Positions 1-7,923 of a DNA stretch of 64,000 nt are shown here, piece after piece. The position numbers were made by a program, and so were the translations under genes. The DNA lies in NCBI RefSeq assembly GCF_040719375.1, contig NZ_JBFDTP010000001.1, positions 372,001 through 436,000 on the forward strand. The letters run 5' to 3'. The stretch's first letter is position 1. Each line of letters opens with the position of its first letter. A model generated the notes under the pieces. It worked only from the letters and a program-made list of their open reading frames with translations. It was not told the DNA's origin and ran no database searches. This stretch comes from Clostridium sp. AN503 (GTDB lineage: Bacteria; Bacillota; Clostridia; Lachnospirales; Lachnospiraceae).

Positions 1-1068
1 GATCGTCGGCAGTACTCTTGCCTTGAACTTGGAAACGGAGTTTAAAGCAATGGAAAGCAGCAGGTGCTTGATGAATGGATTGGAGAAACGCTCCAGTACC
101 GCTGCGCCGAACTTCCGGTTGTCCTCGTTGTCACCGATCGTCGGAATGATCTCTTCAAAGATACATTTCTTAAGCAGTGCAGATACCTTTTCATCCTTCA
201 GGCACTCACCCACGGTCTCCAGGCCATACAGACGTGCGCCCAGCACCATGGAAGTATGGGCGCCGTTTAAGATCCTTACTTTTCTCTTCTTGTACGGATC
301 AACGTTGTCGGTCCAGATCACGTTGAAGCCAGCCTTCTGCAGCGGCAGCTCGTCCTCATGCTGCCCCTGGATGACCCACAGATGGAAGATCTCTGCGGTA
401 TCCATCATATTGTCCTGCTCGCCGATACGCTCGCACAGGGCCTCATGCTCGTCACGCGGGAAGCCGGTAACGATACGGTCTACAAGGGTCGAGCAAAAAT
501 CGTTCTCATTCTTCATCCAGGCCTTGAAATCCTCGCCCAGATTCCAGAGGTCCGCATACTGCATGCAGCACTTCTCCAGCTCCTCACCATTGTGGTCGAT
601 CAGCTCACAGGAGAGCACGATAAATCCCTTCAGGCCCAGTTTGTATCTCTTATATAAAAGCTGGGTCAGCTTGCCCGGGAAGGACTTGGCCGGAGCGTCC
701 TCAAACCGGTTCTCCGGGACGAACTCGATACCCGCCTCGGTGGTATTGGAAACGATAAAACGGAAGTCCGGGTTCTCAGCCAGAGCCATATAGCCCTCGT
801 TGTCCGTATAAGGATTGATGCATCTGGAGATCACGTCGATGTGGGTGTGCTCATCCACCACCTGGCCGTTGTCGATCCCTCTCAGGAATAAGTTGTACTC
901 GCAGTTCTGCTTCTCCAGCATCTCGCACATGCCGCGCTCGATCGGCTGTACCACTACAACGGAACCGTCAAACAGGTTCTGCTCTTTTAACTTCTGAAAG
1001 AAATAATCCACAAAACCACGCAGGAAACCGCCTTCGCCAAACTGAATCACTGTCTCTTTTTTGCTCAT
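1..1068 (-). CDS. uxaB: Tagaturonate reductase (altronate oxidoreductase), 3' end cut off
   Basis: Partial gene running off the left edge; 356 codons of an enzyme that is usually about 480-500 residues. It should reduce tagaturonate to altronate with NADH in the cytosolic hexuronate (galacturonate) pathway. The N-terminus has the Rossmann motif QFGEGGFLRGFVDYFF, then VVVVQPIE, and the long-chain polyol/uronate dehydrogenase active-site stretch KVRILNGAHTSM with conserved Asn and His. The last residues present (SVSKFKARVLPTI) also fit UxaB. The start at 1068 follows a GGAGG site 8 bases upstream. The promoter at 1228-1256 is flanked by two palindromic operators. Mannitol-1-phosphate dehydrogenase (MtlD) has a different N-terminus and is a poorer match despite the neighbouring PTS genes. 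Confidence 0.88.
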   Translation of the reverse strand, partial: MSKKETVIQFGEGGFLRGFVDYFFQKLKEQNLFDGSVVVVQPIERGMCEMLEKQNCEYNLFLRGIDNGQVVDEHTHIDVISRCINPYTDNEGYMALAENPDFRFIVSNTTEAGIEFVPENRFEDAPAKSFPGKLTQLLYKRYKLGLKGFIVLSCELIDHNGEELEKCCMQYADLWNLGEDFKAWMKNENDFCSTLVDRIVTGFPRDEHEALCERIGEQDNMMDTAEIFHLWVIQGQHEDELPLQKAGFNVIWTDNVDPYKKRKVRILNGAHTSMVLGARLYGLETVGECLKDEKVSALLKKCIFEEIIPTIGDNEDNRKFGAAVLERFSNPFIKHLLLSIALNSVSKFKARVLPTI

Positions 1069-1168
1069 CGCCTGAAACCTCCACTTTTTCATTTTGTTAT
1101 GTTGTCTTTGATTTCTCTTATTGCCGTTTTTCCTGTCGGTGCCGCCGGCTGAGGTTTTAAAAACCGAA

Positions 1169-1192
1169 CAAAATGTAAGTGCTTACATTTTG
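1169..1192. promoter_or_regulatory. Palindromic operator O1 of uxaB
   Basis: Twenty-four bases that are self-complementary except for the two central bases; the core is TGTAAGTGCTTACA. It lies downstream of the predicted uxaB start point (about +30 to +53) and could act as a repressor roadblock. The core resembles LacI-family operators, but the central CG typical of CcpA sites is absent, so a local hexuronate regulator is more likely. The regulator itself is not in the window. Confidence 0.7.
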
Positions 1193-1227
1193 CCATGCAG
1201 TTACAGGATGTAATACTTTGTAGCATT

Positions 1228-1256
1228 ACTATACACCATTTGTTTGCTTAATGCAA
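1228..1256 (-). promoter_or_regulatory. uxaB sigma-A promoter
   Basis: Read on the minus strand: -35 TTGCAT (1251-1256), 17-base spacer, -10 TATAGT (1228-1233). Transcription would start near 1221, leaving a leader of about 150 bases before the uxaB start codon. It sits between the two palindromic operators. Confidence 0.75.
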
Positions 1257-1274
1257 TAGGTTTTGCAACTTTTT

Positions 1275-1288
1275 TGTAAGCCCTTACA
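1275..1288. promoter_or_regulatory. Palindromic operator O2 upstream of uxaB promoter
   Basis: TGTAAGCCCTTACA is a perfect inverted repeat (TGTAAG / CTTACA) with the same half-sites as the operator at 1169-1192. It lies 18 bases upstream of the -35 box. The two centres are 101 bases apart, a spacing compatible with repression by DNA looping (inference). Confidence 0.68.
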
Positions 1289-1352
1289 TATTCTGTTCGT
1301 TTGTCATGACCCGTTTATGCCTTCATCTCGTTTTTGCCGCGCCGCAGGACTA

Positions 1353-1409
1353 ACAGGGAGAAAGCCCGGAGTATCCAGGCTATCTGGAAACTCCGGGCTT
1401 TCTCCCTGT
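1353..1409 (-). terminator. 20-bp perfect hairpin after the sorE-like gene
   Basis: Perfect 20-bp arms (1353-1372 and 1390-1409) enclose a smaller TCCAG/CTGGA stem. It lies 44 bases after the stop codon of the dehydrogenase gene and ahead of the uxaB promoter. There is no immediate T-run on either strand, so it may be a 3'-end stabiliser or a weak terminator rather than a canonical intrinsic terminator. Confidence 0.55.
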
Positions 1410-1452
1410 TCATCTTTGCCTATCTGATCTTTATCTGCTTCTTATCCGGCGC

Positions 1453-2714
1453 TTATCTGACGCCGAAGTGATCAAACAGGATCTTCTCTGCTTCCGCGTT
1501 CCACAGTCCCCTGTGCGCCTTGCAGGAATCACTCAGCTTTTTAAAGAGCGGGTCGCTCTCCCCCAGCTTCTCAAAATCGTCTATTGCCGTCAGCGGCATT
1601 TCAAACTGGGTATAGGTCAGCTTCTTGCCTCCCGGTATGGACGGCAGGCATTTGGTCGCCTCGGCGATACTGTCGATGCCGCCCACGTGGGTGACCATGA
1701 CGGCCGGTTCGATGGCGCCCTTGGCCGCCAGGCTGTTGGCCTCGATCAAATCGTCCGTATTCCCGCCTGTAGTACCAAGGAGGTGGGTGCTGGTGTAATG
1801 CACGTTATAGAGATTGATCTCCGCCTTAAACTGGTTGTCGGTGGGGCCGGCAAAGAAGTTCATGCAGCCGTCAAAGGCCAGCAGCCTGTCTCCCATCTCC
1901 GCCACAGGCCTGACCGGGACATAGACGAACACATCATCGTAACCGTGTCCCTCCGTCATATCCAAAAGCTCCTGGACCGGATCGTCCATGGCTGCCGTGT
2001 TCACATAGAAAAGTTCCACACCCTTCTCTCTCACAGACTCCTCGGAGATCACCTCTCTGGCCCGTGCGATCTTTGCATCATCCACATCGGTCACCACAAT
2101 GCGCTTCGGGCGGTTCTCAAACTGGATCCCGTAGCTAACGGCTCCCAGCCCCATCGGCCCGCATCCGCCCATGATCAGGATATTGCCGTTTTCCTTCGTC
2201 CCCATGGCATGCTGATAATTCTGCTTGTTGGTGTGATAGTTCGCATGGTAGCCGCCGATAATGCAGCTCATGGGTTCTCCCAGGGACGCCTCAAAATAGC
2301 TCTCCCCCTCATAGGGAAGCAAACACCCCAGCTCCATCACCTCCTGCGGGATAATGCAGTAAGTGCAGGCTCCGCCGAAAAACTCATAGGAATATCCCGG
2401 CGACGCCAGGCTTCCTTTGTAGTTTAGGGCCAGCGCTGCGCAAATTTCTGTCCGGGTTTAAACTGGTCCTGCCACTTTTTCCCGACCTTCACAATATCTC
2501 CCGCAAACTCATGTCCGATAATGACCGGGTTCGTATCGATGTTCTGCGGCGCCCGTTTGTGCTTTTTACCCTGCTTTACTAACTTGTAGGTAGACATGCA
2601 GATGCTGTCGCTCATCACCTTCACCAGGATCTCATCGTCTTTGATCTCCGGAAGTTCAAATTCCTCCAGGCGCAGATCCATCTCTCCATACATTCTCACG
2701 GCTCTTGTTTTCAT
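1453..2714 (-). pseudogene. sorE: Sorbose-1-phosphate reductase-like zinc alcohol dehydrogenase, frameshifted
   Basis: Two adjoining frames together give one medium-chain dehydrogenase of about 420 residues. Residues 1-96 (2714-2424) carry the GroES-like start MKTRAVRMYGEMDLRLEEFE and VIIGHEFAGDIVKVG. After a frame change near 2428-2440 the protein resumes with ALNYKGSLASPGYSYEFF, MELGCLLPYEGESYF, the Rossmann segment GGCGPMGLGAVSYG and ends at 1453. Comparing the join with the family pattern (FA-x-QPALNYKG) suggests that one base is missing. The family reduces sorbose-1-phosphate to glucitol-6-phosphate; related polyol-phosphate substrates are possible. It is the last gene of the unit mtlF-fruK-sorE, 41 bases after fruK. 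Translation as read stops after residue 96, so the gene is either decayed or affected by a sequencing error. Confidence 0.75.
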
Positions 2715-2755
2715 AATAAAATTCCCCTTTCTTTCTCTTCACCTTATCTCATCAT

Positions 2756-3685
2756 TTAGATTTCCGATAATTCCACCGCTGACGCCAGCTCATCGACAAC
2801 TCCCCTTGCCGGCGGCTTCGTCCCGATGGTCGTGACCGCGCCCGCCGAGGTCGCCATAGCCAGGCGGATCGTCTCTTCCAGACTTAACTTTTGTCCCCAG
2901 CTATAAGCGAGGGCCGCCACCATAGCGTCGCCTGCCCCCACGGTAGAATGTGCTTTCACACTCAGTCCCGGGCATCTGACGGTTCTTGCGGCCGTCAAAA
3001 ACAGCGCTCCCATCTGTCCCAGGGAGATGGCCGCAAACTCTGTCCCCTCCTTCAAAAGCCTGCGGCCCATGGCCACCAGCTCCTGCTCTGACGCCCGGTA
3101 ATCCAGATGGTAATAAGCCTCCAGCTCCACACGGTTTGGCTTGATCATATCCGGGTGCGCTTCCAGTGCGTGCACAAACAGCTCCCCGTCCGCATCCATC
3201 AACACCTTTGCGCCTTTTTTGTGCACACGCTCCGTAATATCCCTGTAGATTGTCTTCGGCACGCCTTTCGGTATGCTGCCGGCCAGGACAAAAAGGGTGT
3301 CCTCCCCTGCGTAGCCCTCCAGCTTCTGCATCAGACGCTCCAGCTGCTCCGCACTCACCTCCGGCCCCGGCTCATTTAGCTCCGTCACCTCTCCACTGTT
3401 TTCCACCACCTTTAAGTTGGTCCGCGTCTCCCCATCCACGTACACAAAATCTGTGGCGATCTGCCATTCCTTTAAAACGCCCTCGATGGTCTCCCCCGCC
3501 TTGCCGCCAAGAAATCCCGTGGCCAGACTGTCGCCGCCCAGGCTTTTGATGGTCTTGGAAACGTTGATGCCCTTTCCTCCCGCATCCATCTCCACATGGC
3601 TGATACGATTTAAGCCGCCGTGCCGCAGCCTTTCTATGTCCACGGTCTTGTCGATGGCCGGGTTCATTGTCACGGTTATGATCAT
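2756..3685 (-). CDS. fruK: 1-phosphofructokinase (PfkB family)
   Basis: 309 residues, normal for the family. It should phosphorylate fructose-1-phosphate (or tagatose-6-phosphate in close relatives) to a bisphosphate with ATP. The N-terminal TVTMNPAIDKTVDI is the PfkB/FruK signature, DAGGKGINVSKTIKSLGG is the sugar-binding loop, and TVGAGDAMVAA near residue 250 holds the anion hole and catalytic Asp. The start overlaps the stop of mtlF by 4 bases (ATGA), implying translational coupling. Its place between a PTS IIA and a polyol-phosphate dehydrogenase suggests that the sugar taken up is converted to a ketose-1-phosphate. The exact substrate cannot be decided from sequence. Confidence 0.85.
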   Translation of the reverse strand: MIITVTMNPAIDKTVDIERLRHGGLNRISHVEMDAGGKGINVSKTIKSLGGDSLATGFLGGKAGETIEGVLKEWQIATDFVYVDGETRTNLKVVENSGEVTELNEPGPEVSAEQLERLMQKLEGYAGEDTLFVLAGSIPKGVPKTIYRDITERVHKKGAKVLMDADGELFVHALEAHPDMIKPNRVELEAYYHLDYRASEQELVAMGRRLLKEGTEFAAISLGQMGALFLTAARTVRCPGLSVKAHSTVGAGDAMVAALAYSWGQKLSLEETIRLAMATSAGAVTTIGTKPPARGVVDELASAVELSEI

Positions 3686-4161
3686 GCCGCCTCTCCTTTC
3701 TCCGTAAAGGTCTTATAAATCTCTTCCCTGGAACTTTTTACCACCTGTTCCACCGCCTCCGGCTCTGACATCTTTTCTGCAATGATGCTTAAGATCTCCA
3801 GATGATCCTCCCCAACGCCTGCGATGCCGATCACCAGCTTCACTTCCTCGCCGCCCCAGTCCGTCCCTTCCGGAAACACCATCACCGCAATGCCCGAACG
3901 GCGGATCTGCTTCTTCGCCTCCTCCACACCGTGAGGGAGCGCGATCCCGTTTCCGATATTGGTGGGAAATGTCAGCTCCCGAAGCAGCATTGCCTCCGTA
4001 TAGGCCTCATCCACATAGCCGCTCTCACTGAGCATCCGCCCCATCTCACGGATCACCTCCTCCTTCGGCATCCTGCTGCAGCCAAGCCGGATATTTTTCA
4101 TCTCCAGCAGCTCCGGCTTTTCCACTTTTGCCTCTGCCTTTTTCTTTCCAAAACCAAACAT
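3682..4161 (-). CDS. mtlF: PTS mannitol/fructose-type IIA component
   Basis: 159 residues. It carries phosphate from HPr to the IIB domain of the membrane permease. The phosphorylated histidine is His77 in NGIALPHGVEEA, preceded by TFPTNIG, typical of the mannitol/fructose IIA fold. An N-terminal lysine-rich stretch of about 15 residues (MFGFGKKKAEAKVEK) is not part of the usual domain. It is the first gene of the second mtl unit, transcribed from the promoter at 4205-4234. The membrane IICB partners lie about 2.3 kb upstream (mtlA and its paralog), beyond mtlR, so permease and IIA are split over two transcripts. Confidence 0.85.
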   Translation of the reverse strand: MFGFGKKKAEAKVEKPELLEMKNIRLGCSRMPKEEVIREMGRMLSESGYVDEAYTEAMLLRELTFPTNIGNGIALPHGVEEAKKQIRRSGIAVMVFPEGTDWGGEEVKLVIGIAGVGEDHLEILSIIAEKMSEPEAVEQVVKSSREEIYKTFTEKGEAA

Positions 4162-4204
4162 GCCTGACCTCCTTTTTTCTTTGCTCTGGCCTCCTGATGT
4201 CTTA

Positions 4205-4234
4205 ATTATAGAGGGGTTTTACAGGGATTTTCAA
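4205..4234 (-). promoter_or_regulatory. Promoter of mtlF-fruK-sorE
   Basis: Minus strand: -35 TTGAAA (4229-4234), 18-base spacer, -10 TATAAT (4205-4210). The 18-base spacing and the bases around the -35 are repeated at the mtlA promoter (9386-9415). A suboptimal spacer with an upstream operator suggests an activator-dependent promoter. Confidence 0.72.
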
Positions 4235-4250
4235 TTCAAAGAAACGGACA

Positions 4251-4275
4251 TTTGGCGCCATGGACTAGTGCCAAA
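4251..4275. promoter_or_regulatory. Candidate MtlR operator upstream of mtlF promoter
   Basis: Inverted repeat TTTGGC-N13-GCCAAA placed 16 bases upstream of the -35 box. The position fits an activator of the MtlR type, whose known Bacillus sites are also TTG-N-CA inverted repeats. The matching site at 9432-9456 has the same spacing to its promoter. Confidence 0.6.
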
Positions 4276-4280
4276 ATTGC

Positions 4281-4327
4281 ATAAAAAGAGCGCAGGGACC
4301 GTCTGCTTTTGACGTCTCTGCGCTCTG
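4281..4327 (-). terminator. Intrinsic terminator after mtlR
   Basis: Arms AGAGCGCAG (4287-4295) and CTGCGCTCT (4318-4326) are followed on the minus strand by a T-run. It starts 8 bases after the mtlR stop and separates the mtlA-mtlR transcript from the mtlF unit. Confidence 0.85.
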
Positions 4328-4334
4328 ACCGGAC

Positions 4335-6482
4335 TTATACCCGGTCCAGATACTGATTAAAAAACCGTTTCAGATATTTGGATAATACGGCCTGGATCTC
4401 CTCCCGTCCGCCTGAGGAAAGGGTGTCTAAAAATTCCGGCTCCTCCACCAGCTTTTCGCTCAAAAATCCCAGGATCTCCCGGTTCTCTTTTAAGTGCTCA
4501 TCCACCGGCATGAGCATGAAGATGACCAGTCCCACCCCTTGGAAATACGGCTGCTCAAAGGGCGCCAGGCCCTTTGCCCGGCAGACGGAAAAGCTGGGTC
4601 TTAGGACTCCCTCCGTTTTACAGTGCAGGAGCGCAAACCCAAAATCAGGGAAGACCTGGGTCCCCAGCTCTTTCCTACGCTTTAGGTCCTCCTGGATCTT
4701 CAGCCTTCTGTCGTTATAGGGGGAAAGGATCTCACTGGCCGCCACGAGAAGCTCCTCAAAGGAGATATCCGGACTGACCGTCAGATATCCCATCTCCTGG
4801 ATCATGGTCTTTATCTGGACCGCCACATAATTGACCTGCTCCAGCTGCCTGGTAAATTCATTCCGCTCTGTCTTTTTTTCCGGCATCCGCTCATAAAACC
4901 GGACCCGTTTCTCGATCTGTTCCATCTCCTCCTCTGTCAGGAGCGGACTGACAAGCAGCGTCTCCAGCTCCTCTTTCACAGGAAGGGTCGTTACCAGGAA
5001 ATCCAGCTGTTCCAGGACAAACGGACTTAGATCGCCGGTGCCGTAGGCCGTGATCTCCGCCCGGTCCAGAAACTGCCGGTTCATCTTGGAGACCATCAGC
5101 CGCGAGATCCCGATGCCGCTGGCGCACACCACACCGATATAGACCTTTCGTTTCTTCTCCCTCCTGTTTTCCAGGCGGACCATGGCTGCCCCAAAATGGA
5201 CTGCCAGGAATCCGATCTCTTCCTCCGGCACCTCATAGCCGTACCGCGCTTCCAGGACGCGGGCCACCGCCCTGCATCTCTCATAAATCTCCGCATACTC
5301 TTTCTTTATGTGGTCCAGAAGCGGATTTTTGATCTTCATGTGATTCCTCAAGCGGACCAGTGTCGGCTGCAAATGGGCGATCAGTCCCTGCACCACGAAC
5401 TCCTCATCCTGTTTCAGCGCATAGGCCGCTTCCGGATCATAACAGTCGATCATCTCATTGACCGTATCCACCAGTTCCCGGTAATCCAGGATCTGCTCTC
5501 CCGCCACGCTGTCCAGCTCATACTGCTGCACCTTGGCGCCTTTGATGTGGAGGCAGATATAGGCTGTTTCATCCCTGGGAATCTGGACGCCGAACTCCGC
5601 CTCCAGACGGCGCACAATCTCCGATGCCAGAGCAAACTCCTCATCCCGCGCCATTTTATCTAACAGTTCCGGGTTGGACTCCATCAGCTCCTGGCCCATG
5701 ATGCGTTTCATGGCTATGGTCACGTGGATCACAAGGCCGGTGTAGGAGTTTTCCGTCAGGTTCTGCAGCCGCTTATCCTGGATCTTCTGGATACAGGAAA
5801 TCACCCGCCTCATAGTCTCCTCGTCCAGCACCCGGTAAACATTCTTTTCACTCTTGTCCCGGGCCAGCTTAAGCACCGGTTTTACCCGTTCCCATTCCCG
5901 TCCCTCCCCCAAGGTGTAATTCTGATACAGCTCGTTCACCAGCTCGGAATTGATATTCTCATCGATAAACGCTCTCAGGGCCTGCCGGAAGGCCCCTTCC
6001 GTCCCTTCTATGCCGGTTCCCAGTCCCGGTCTGCGCACCACGGTCAGCCCGAAGCCGGAGAGCCATCCTTCCACCGCTTCCAGGTCGGAACTGACCGTCG
6101 CCTCGCTGACTCCGAACATCTCGCCGTAGTAGTAAAGCTTCTTCACATTCTTATCCTTCAGTATCTCCAGGAGCAGACGTTTCCGGCGCTCCTGCCTGTC
6201 CGTCACATCCAGTCCGTCTTCCGCCTCCAGCTCCGCAAGCAGCGCCGCCTTGTCCTCCGGATAGCCCTCCAGCCATACGCCGCTTCCCACTTTGGAGTGA
6301 AAGGTGATCCCATACTTTTTAAGCGGACGGTCGATGGATTCCATCTCCCGCTGGACCGTCCTCTTGCTGATCCCCAGATGTTCTGCCAGACTCCTGACCG
6401 GCACAGCGGACTCCTGCTTCAGCAGGTATTTTAAGATCTGCTGCATCCGAATCGAAAAATCATTGGTAATCCTGTTCATCAT
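4335..6482 (-). CDS. mtlR: MtlR-type PRD transcriptional activator with EIIB/EIIA-like domains
   Basis: 715 residues, close to Bacillus MtlR (about 695). Order: helix-turn-helix (about 15-65, SLAEHLGISKRTVQREMES), second winged-helix region (to about 170), two PTS-regulation domains (about 190-410, with His-containing VIHVTIAMKR and AYICLHIKGA), an EIIB-Gat-like domain (VVCASGIGISRLMVSKM, with Cys) and an EIIA-like domain (FGFALLHCKTEGV, with His). In this family, HPr phosphorylates the PRDs and the permease controls the C-terminal domains, so sugar uptake switches the activator on. The start overlaps the end of the mtlA paralog by 4 bases. It probably binds the matched sites at 4251-4275 and 9432-9456. 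Confidence 0.85.
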   Translation of the reverse strand: MMNRITNDFSIRMQQILKYLLKQESAVPVRSLAEHLGISKRTVQREMESIDRPLKKYGITFHSKVGSGVWLEGYPEDKAALLAELEAEDGLDVTDRQERRKRLLLEILKDKNVKKLYYYGEMFGVSEATVSSDLEAVEGWLSGFGLTVVRRPGLGTGIEGTEGAFRQALRAFIDENINSELVNELYQNYTLGEGREWERVKPVLKLARDKSEKNVYRVLDEETMRRVISCIQKIQDKRLQNLTENSYTGLVIHVTIAMKRIMGQELMESNPELLDKMARDEEFALASEIVRRLEAEFGVQIPRDETAYICLHIKGAKVQQYELDSVAGEQILDYRELVDTVNEMIDCYDPEAAYALKQDEEFVVQGLIAHLQPTLVRLRNHMKIKNPLLDHIKKEYAEIYERCRAVARVLEARYGYEVPEEEIGFLAVHFGAAMVRLENRREKKRKVYIGVVCASGIGISRLMVSKMNRQFLDRAEITAYGTGDLSPFVLEQLDFLVTTLPVKEELETLLVSPLLTEEEMEQIEKRVRFYERMPEKKTERNEFTRQLEQVNYVAVQIKTMIQEMGYLTVSPDISFEELLVAASEILSPYNDRRLKIQEDLKRRKELGTQVFPDFGFALLHCKTEGVLRPSFSVCRAKGLAPFEQPYFQGVGLVIFMLMPVDEHLKENREILGFLSEKLVEEPEFLDTLSSGGREEIQAVLSKYLKRFFNQYLDRV

Positions 6483-7837
6483 GCTCTCCCCTTTATCTCT
6501 TCCGCCAGCCGGTCATATACCCCCCGGCCTGCCAGCTGCTCTACCTGATAGACGGCCGGAAGCTTATCTGCCCTCCCTTTCATCTGTTTTTCATAGAAAT
6601 CACACTGGCACACCAGCAGATCCCCATCTTCCGGAAGCTCGTCAAGGGCCGCCGCCTGCACGGTGATCCCTACGACCCCCTCCGCCTGCAGCCTGCGTCT
6701 GAGAAGCGCCGCTCCCATGGCGCTGGATCCCAGTCCCGCGTCACACACCACATAGATCCTGCGGATCCTTTCCGGCAGTAAACAGGCAGTTGCCTCTTCT
6801 TCCTCCAACCCCTCACCTCCGCTTCTTAAAATACCGAAAGCCACCGCTCCGGAGACCAGAGCCGATATCCCGCCCCCCAGCAGGATCCCTGCCCACCGGT
6901 CCATGGGACCCATCATCAGGATGCTTAAGATACTTCCGGGAGATACCGGCCCCAACAGGCTGGCGTCCGCACGGCTGAAACAGAACGTGCCGCACATTCC
7001 GCCTGCCATGACCGCTCCCATCATCCTTAGATCCGCCAAAACGTAAGGAAAATACAGCTCATGGATCCCCCCGAAGCATTCTGCCGCCATGTCGGCGGCA
7101 AGCCCGTTTCGCTTTCCCCTCCCGGCCAGCCAGTAGGCGGACAGGACGCCCAGTCCCGGTCCCGGATTGCTCTCTATCAGAAAAAGCACCGATGATCCCG
7201 CAGATCTTAACTGTTCCATCCCCAGGGGGATCAGGATCCCGTGATTCAGCCAGTTGTTCAAAAAAAGTACCTTTAGGGGCTCGATCAGCAGATTGGACAA
7301 AAATAAAAACCGGCTGTGAAACAGGATCGCCGCGGCCTGATTCACCCAGCCGCCGGCCAGGCGGGTAAACAGCATGACTCCATTTGTAAAAACGCCTCCG
7401 GCCAGGATGCCAAAGATCATGACAAGCAGGTTGCGCCCGATCATCTCAAAACCGGCCGGACACCTCACCGAAACATGCCTCCATACATACGCTGTCAGCC
7501 ATCCCGTCGCCGCCCCGGCTAAGATGGCCCAAAACATCCCTCCGGAGGTCTGATTCACCACCAGGCAGCCGGCCGCCAGTACTGCCGAGAGCCCCGACAT
7601 ATTCCCCCCGCCGTCCCGGTCCGCCGCTATCCCGGCTTTCTGTCCCGCCGAGTAAGCCAGGAACAGAGGGATGACGAACTGGTATAGAAAGGTTCCAAAT
7701 GCCTGCATGTACGTTCCCGGAAACCATCCCTGTTCCGAAAACAGGATGTTGACCGCCCCTACCGCCAGAAACAACGGGATATTCTTTGTGATGATGCTCC
7801 CGTATGCTCTCAGTAATCCTTTTGCTTTCGCTCTCAT
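6479..7837 (-). CDS. Second PTS mannitol-type IICB permease, diverged paralog of MtlA
   Basis: 452 residues with a multi-span IIC domain followed by IIB. It keeps the substrate-site motifs LFLNNWLNHGILIPLG and GGIHELYFPY and the phosphorylated cysteine in VCDAGLGSSAMGA. It is clearly homologous to the adjacent mtlA, but many positions differ: more glycine and arginine in loops, and replacements such as QTSGGMFWAILAGAATGW. It lacks a IIA domain. It is located between mtlA (87-base gap) and mtlR (4-base overlap), in the same transcript. Retention of both the Cys and the sugar-site motifs argues for a working protein, perhaps with a different polyol specificity or as a heteromeric partner (inference). 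Confidence 0.8.
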   Translation of the reverse strand: MRAKAKGLLRAYGSIITKNIPLFLAVGAVNILFSEQGWFPGTYMQAFGTFLYQFVIPLFLAYSAGQKAGIAADRDGGGNMSGLSAVLAAGCLVVNQTSGGMFWAILAGAATGWLTAYVWRHVSVRCPAGFEMIGRNLLVMIFGILAGGVFTNGVMLFTRLAGGWVNQAAAILFHSRFLFLSNLLIEPLKVLFLNNWLNHGILIPLGMEQLRSAGSSVLFLIESNPGPGLGVLSAYWLAGRGKRNGLAADMAAECFGGIHELYFPYVLADLRMMGAVMAGGMCGTFCFSRADASLLGPVSPGSILSILMMGPMDRWAGILLGGGISALVSGAVAFGILRSGGEGLEEEEATACLLPERIRRIYVVCDAGLGSSAMGAALLRRRLQAEGVVGITVQAAALDELPEDGDLLVCQCDFYEKQMKGRADKLPAVYQVEQLAGRGVYDRLAEEIKGRA

Positions 7838-7923
7838 ACTTCCGTCCGCCCTCCTTTCTGTCTGCCGAAACAGCCATACAGTCCCCGCTTAAGCTTCATC
7901 ACGAGAACCATATGGCCTGCCGG

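Noticed and set aside
23..793. 256-codon plus-strand frame
   Set aside because: It is the complement of the uxaB coding sequence; no motif or ribosome site.
1169..1288. CcpA cre sites
   Set aside because: The palindromes lack the central CG of cre sites and occur as a matched pair, favouring a pathway-specific regulator.
1468..2427. 319-codon plus-strand frame over the sorE-like gene
   Set aside because: Low-complexity His/Arg-rich translation typical of an antisense shadow; the minus strand carries a clear dehydrogenase.
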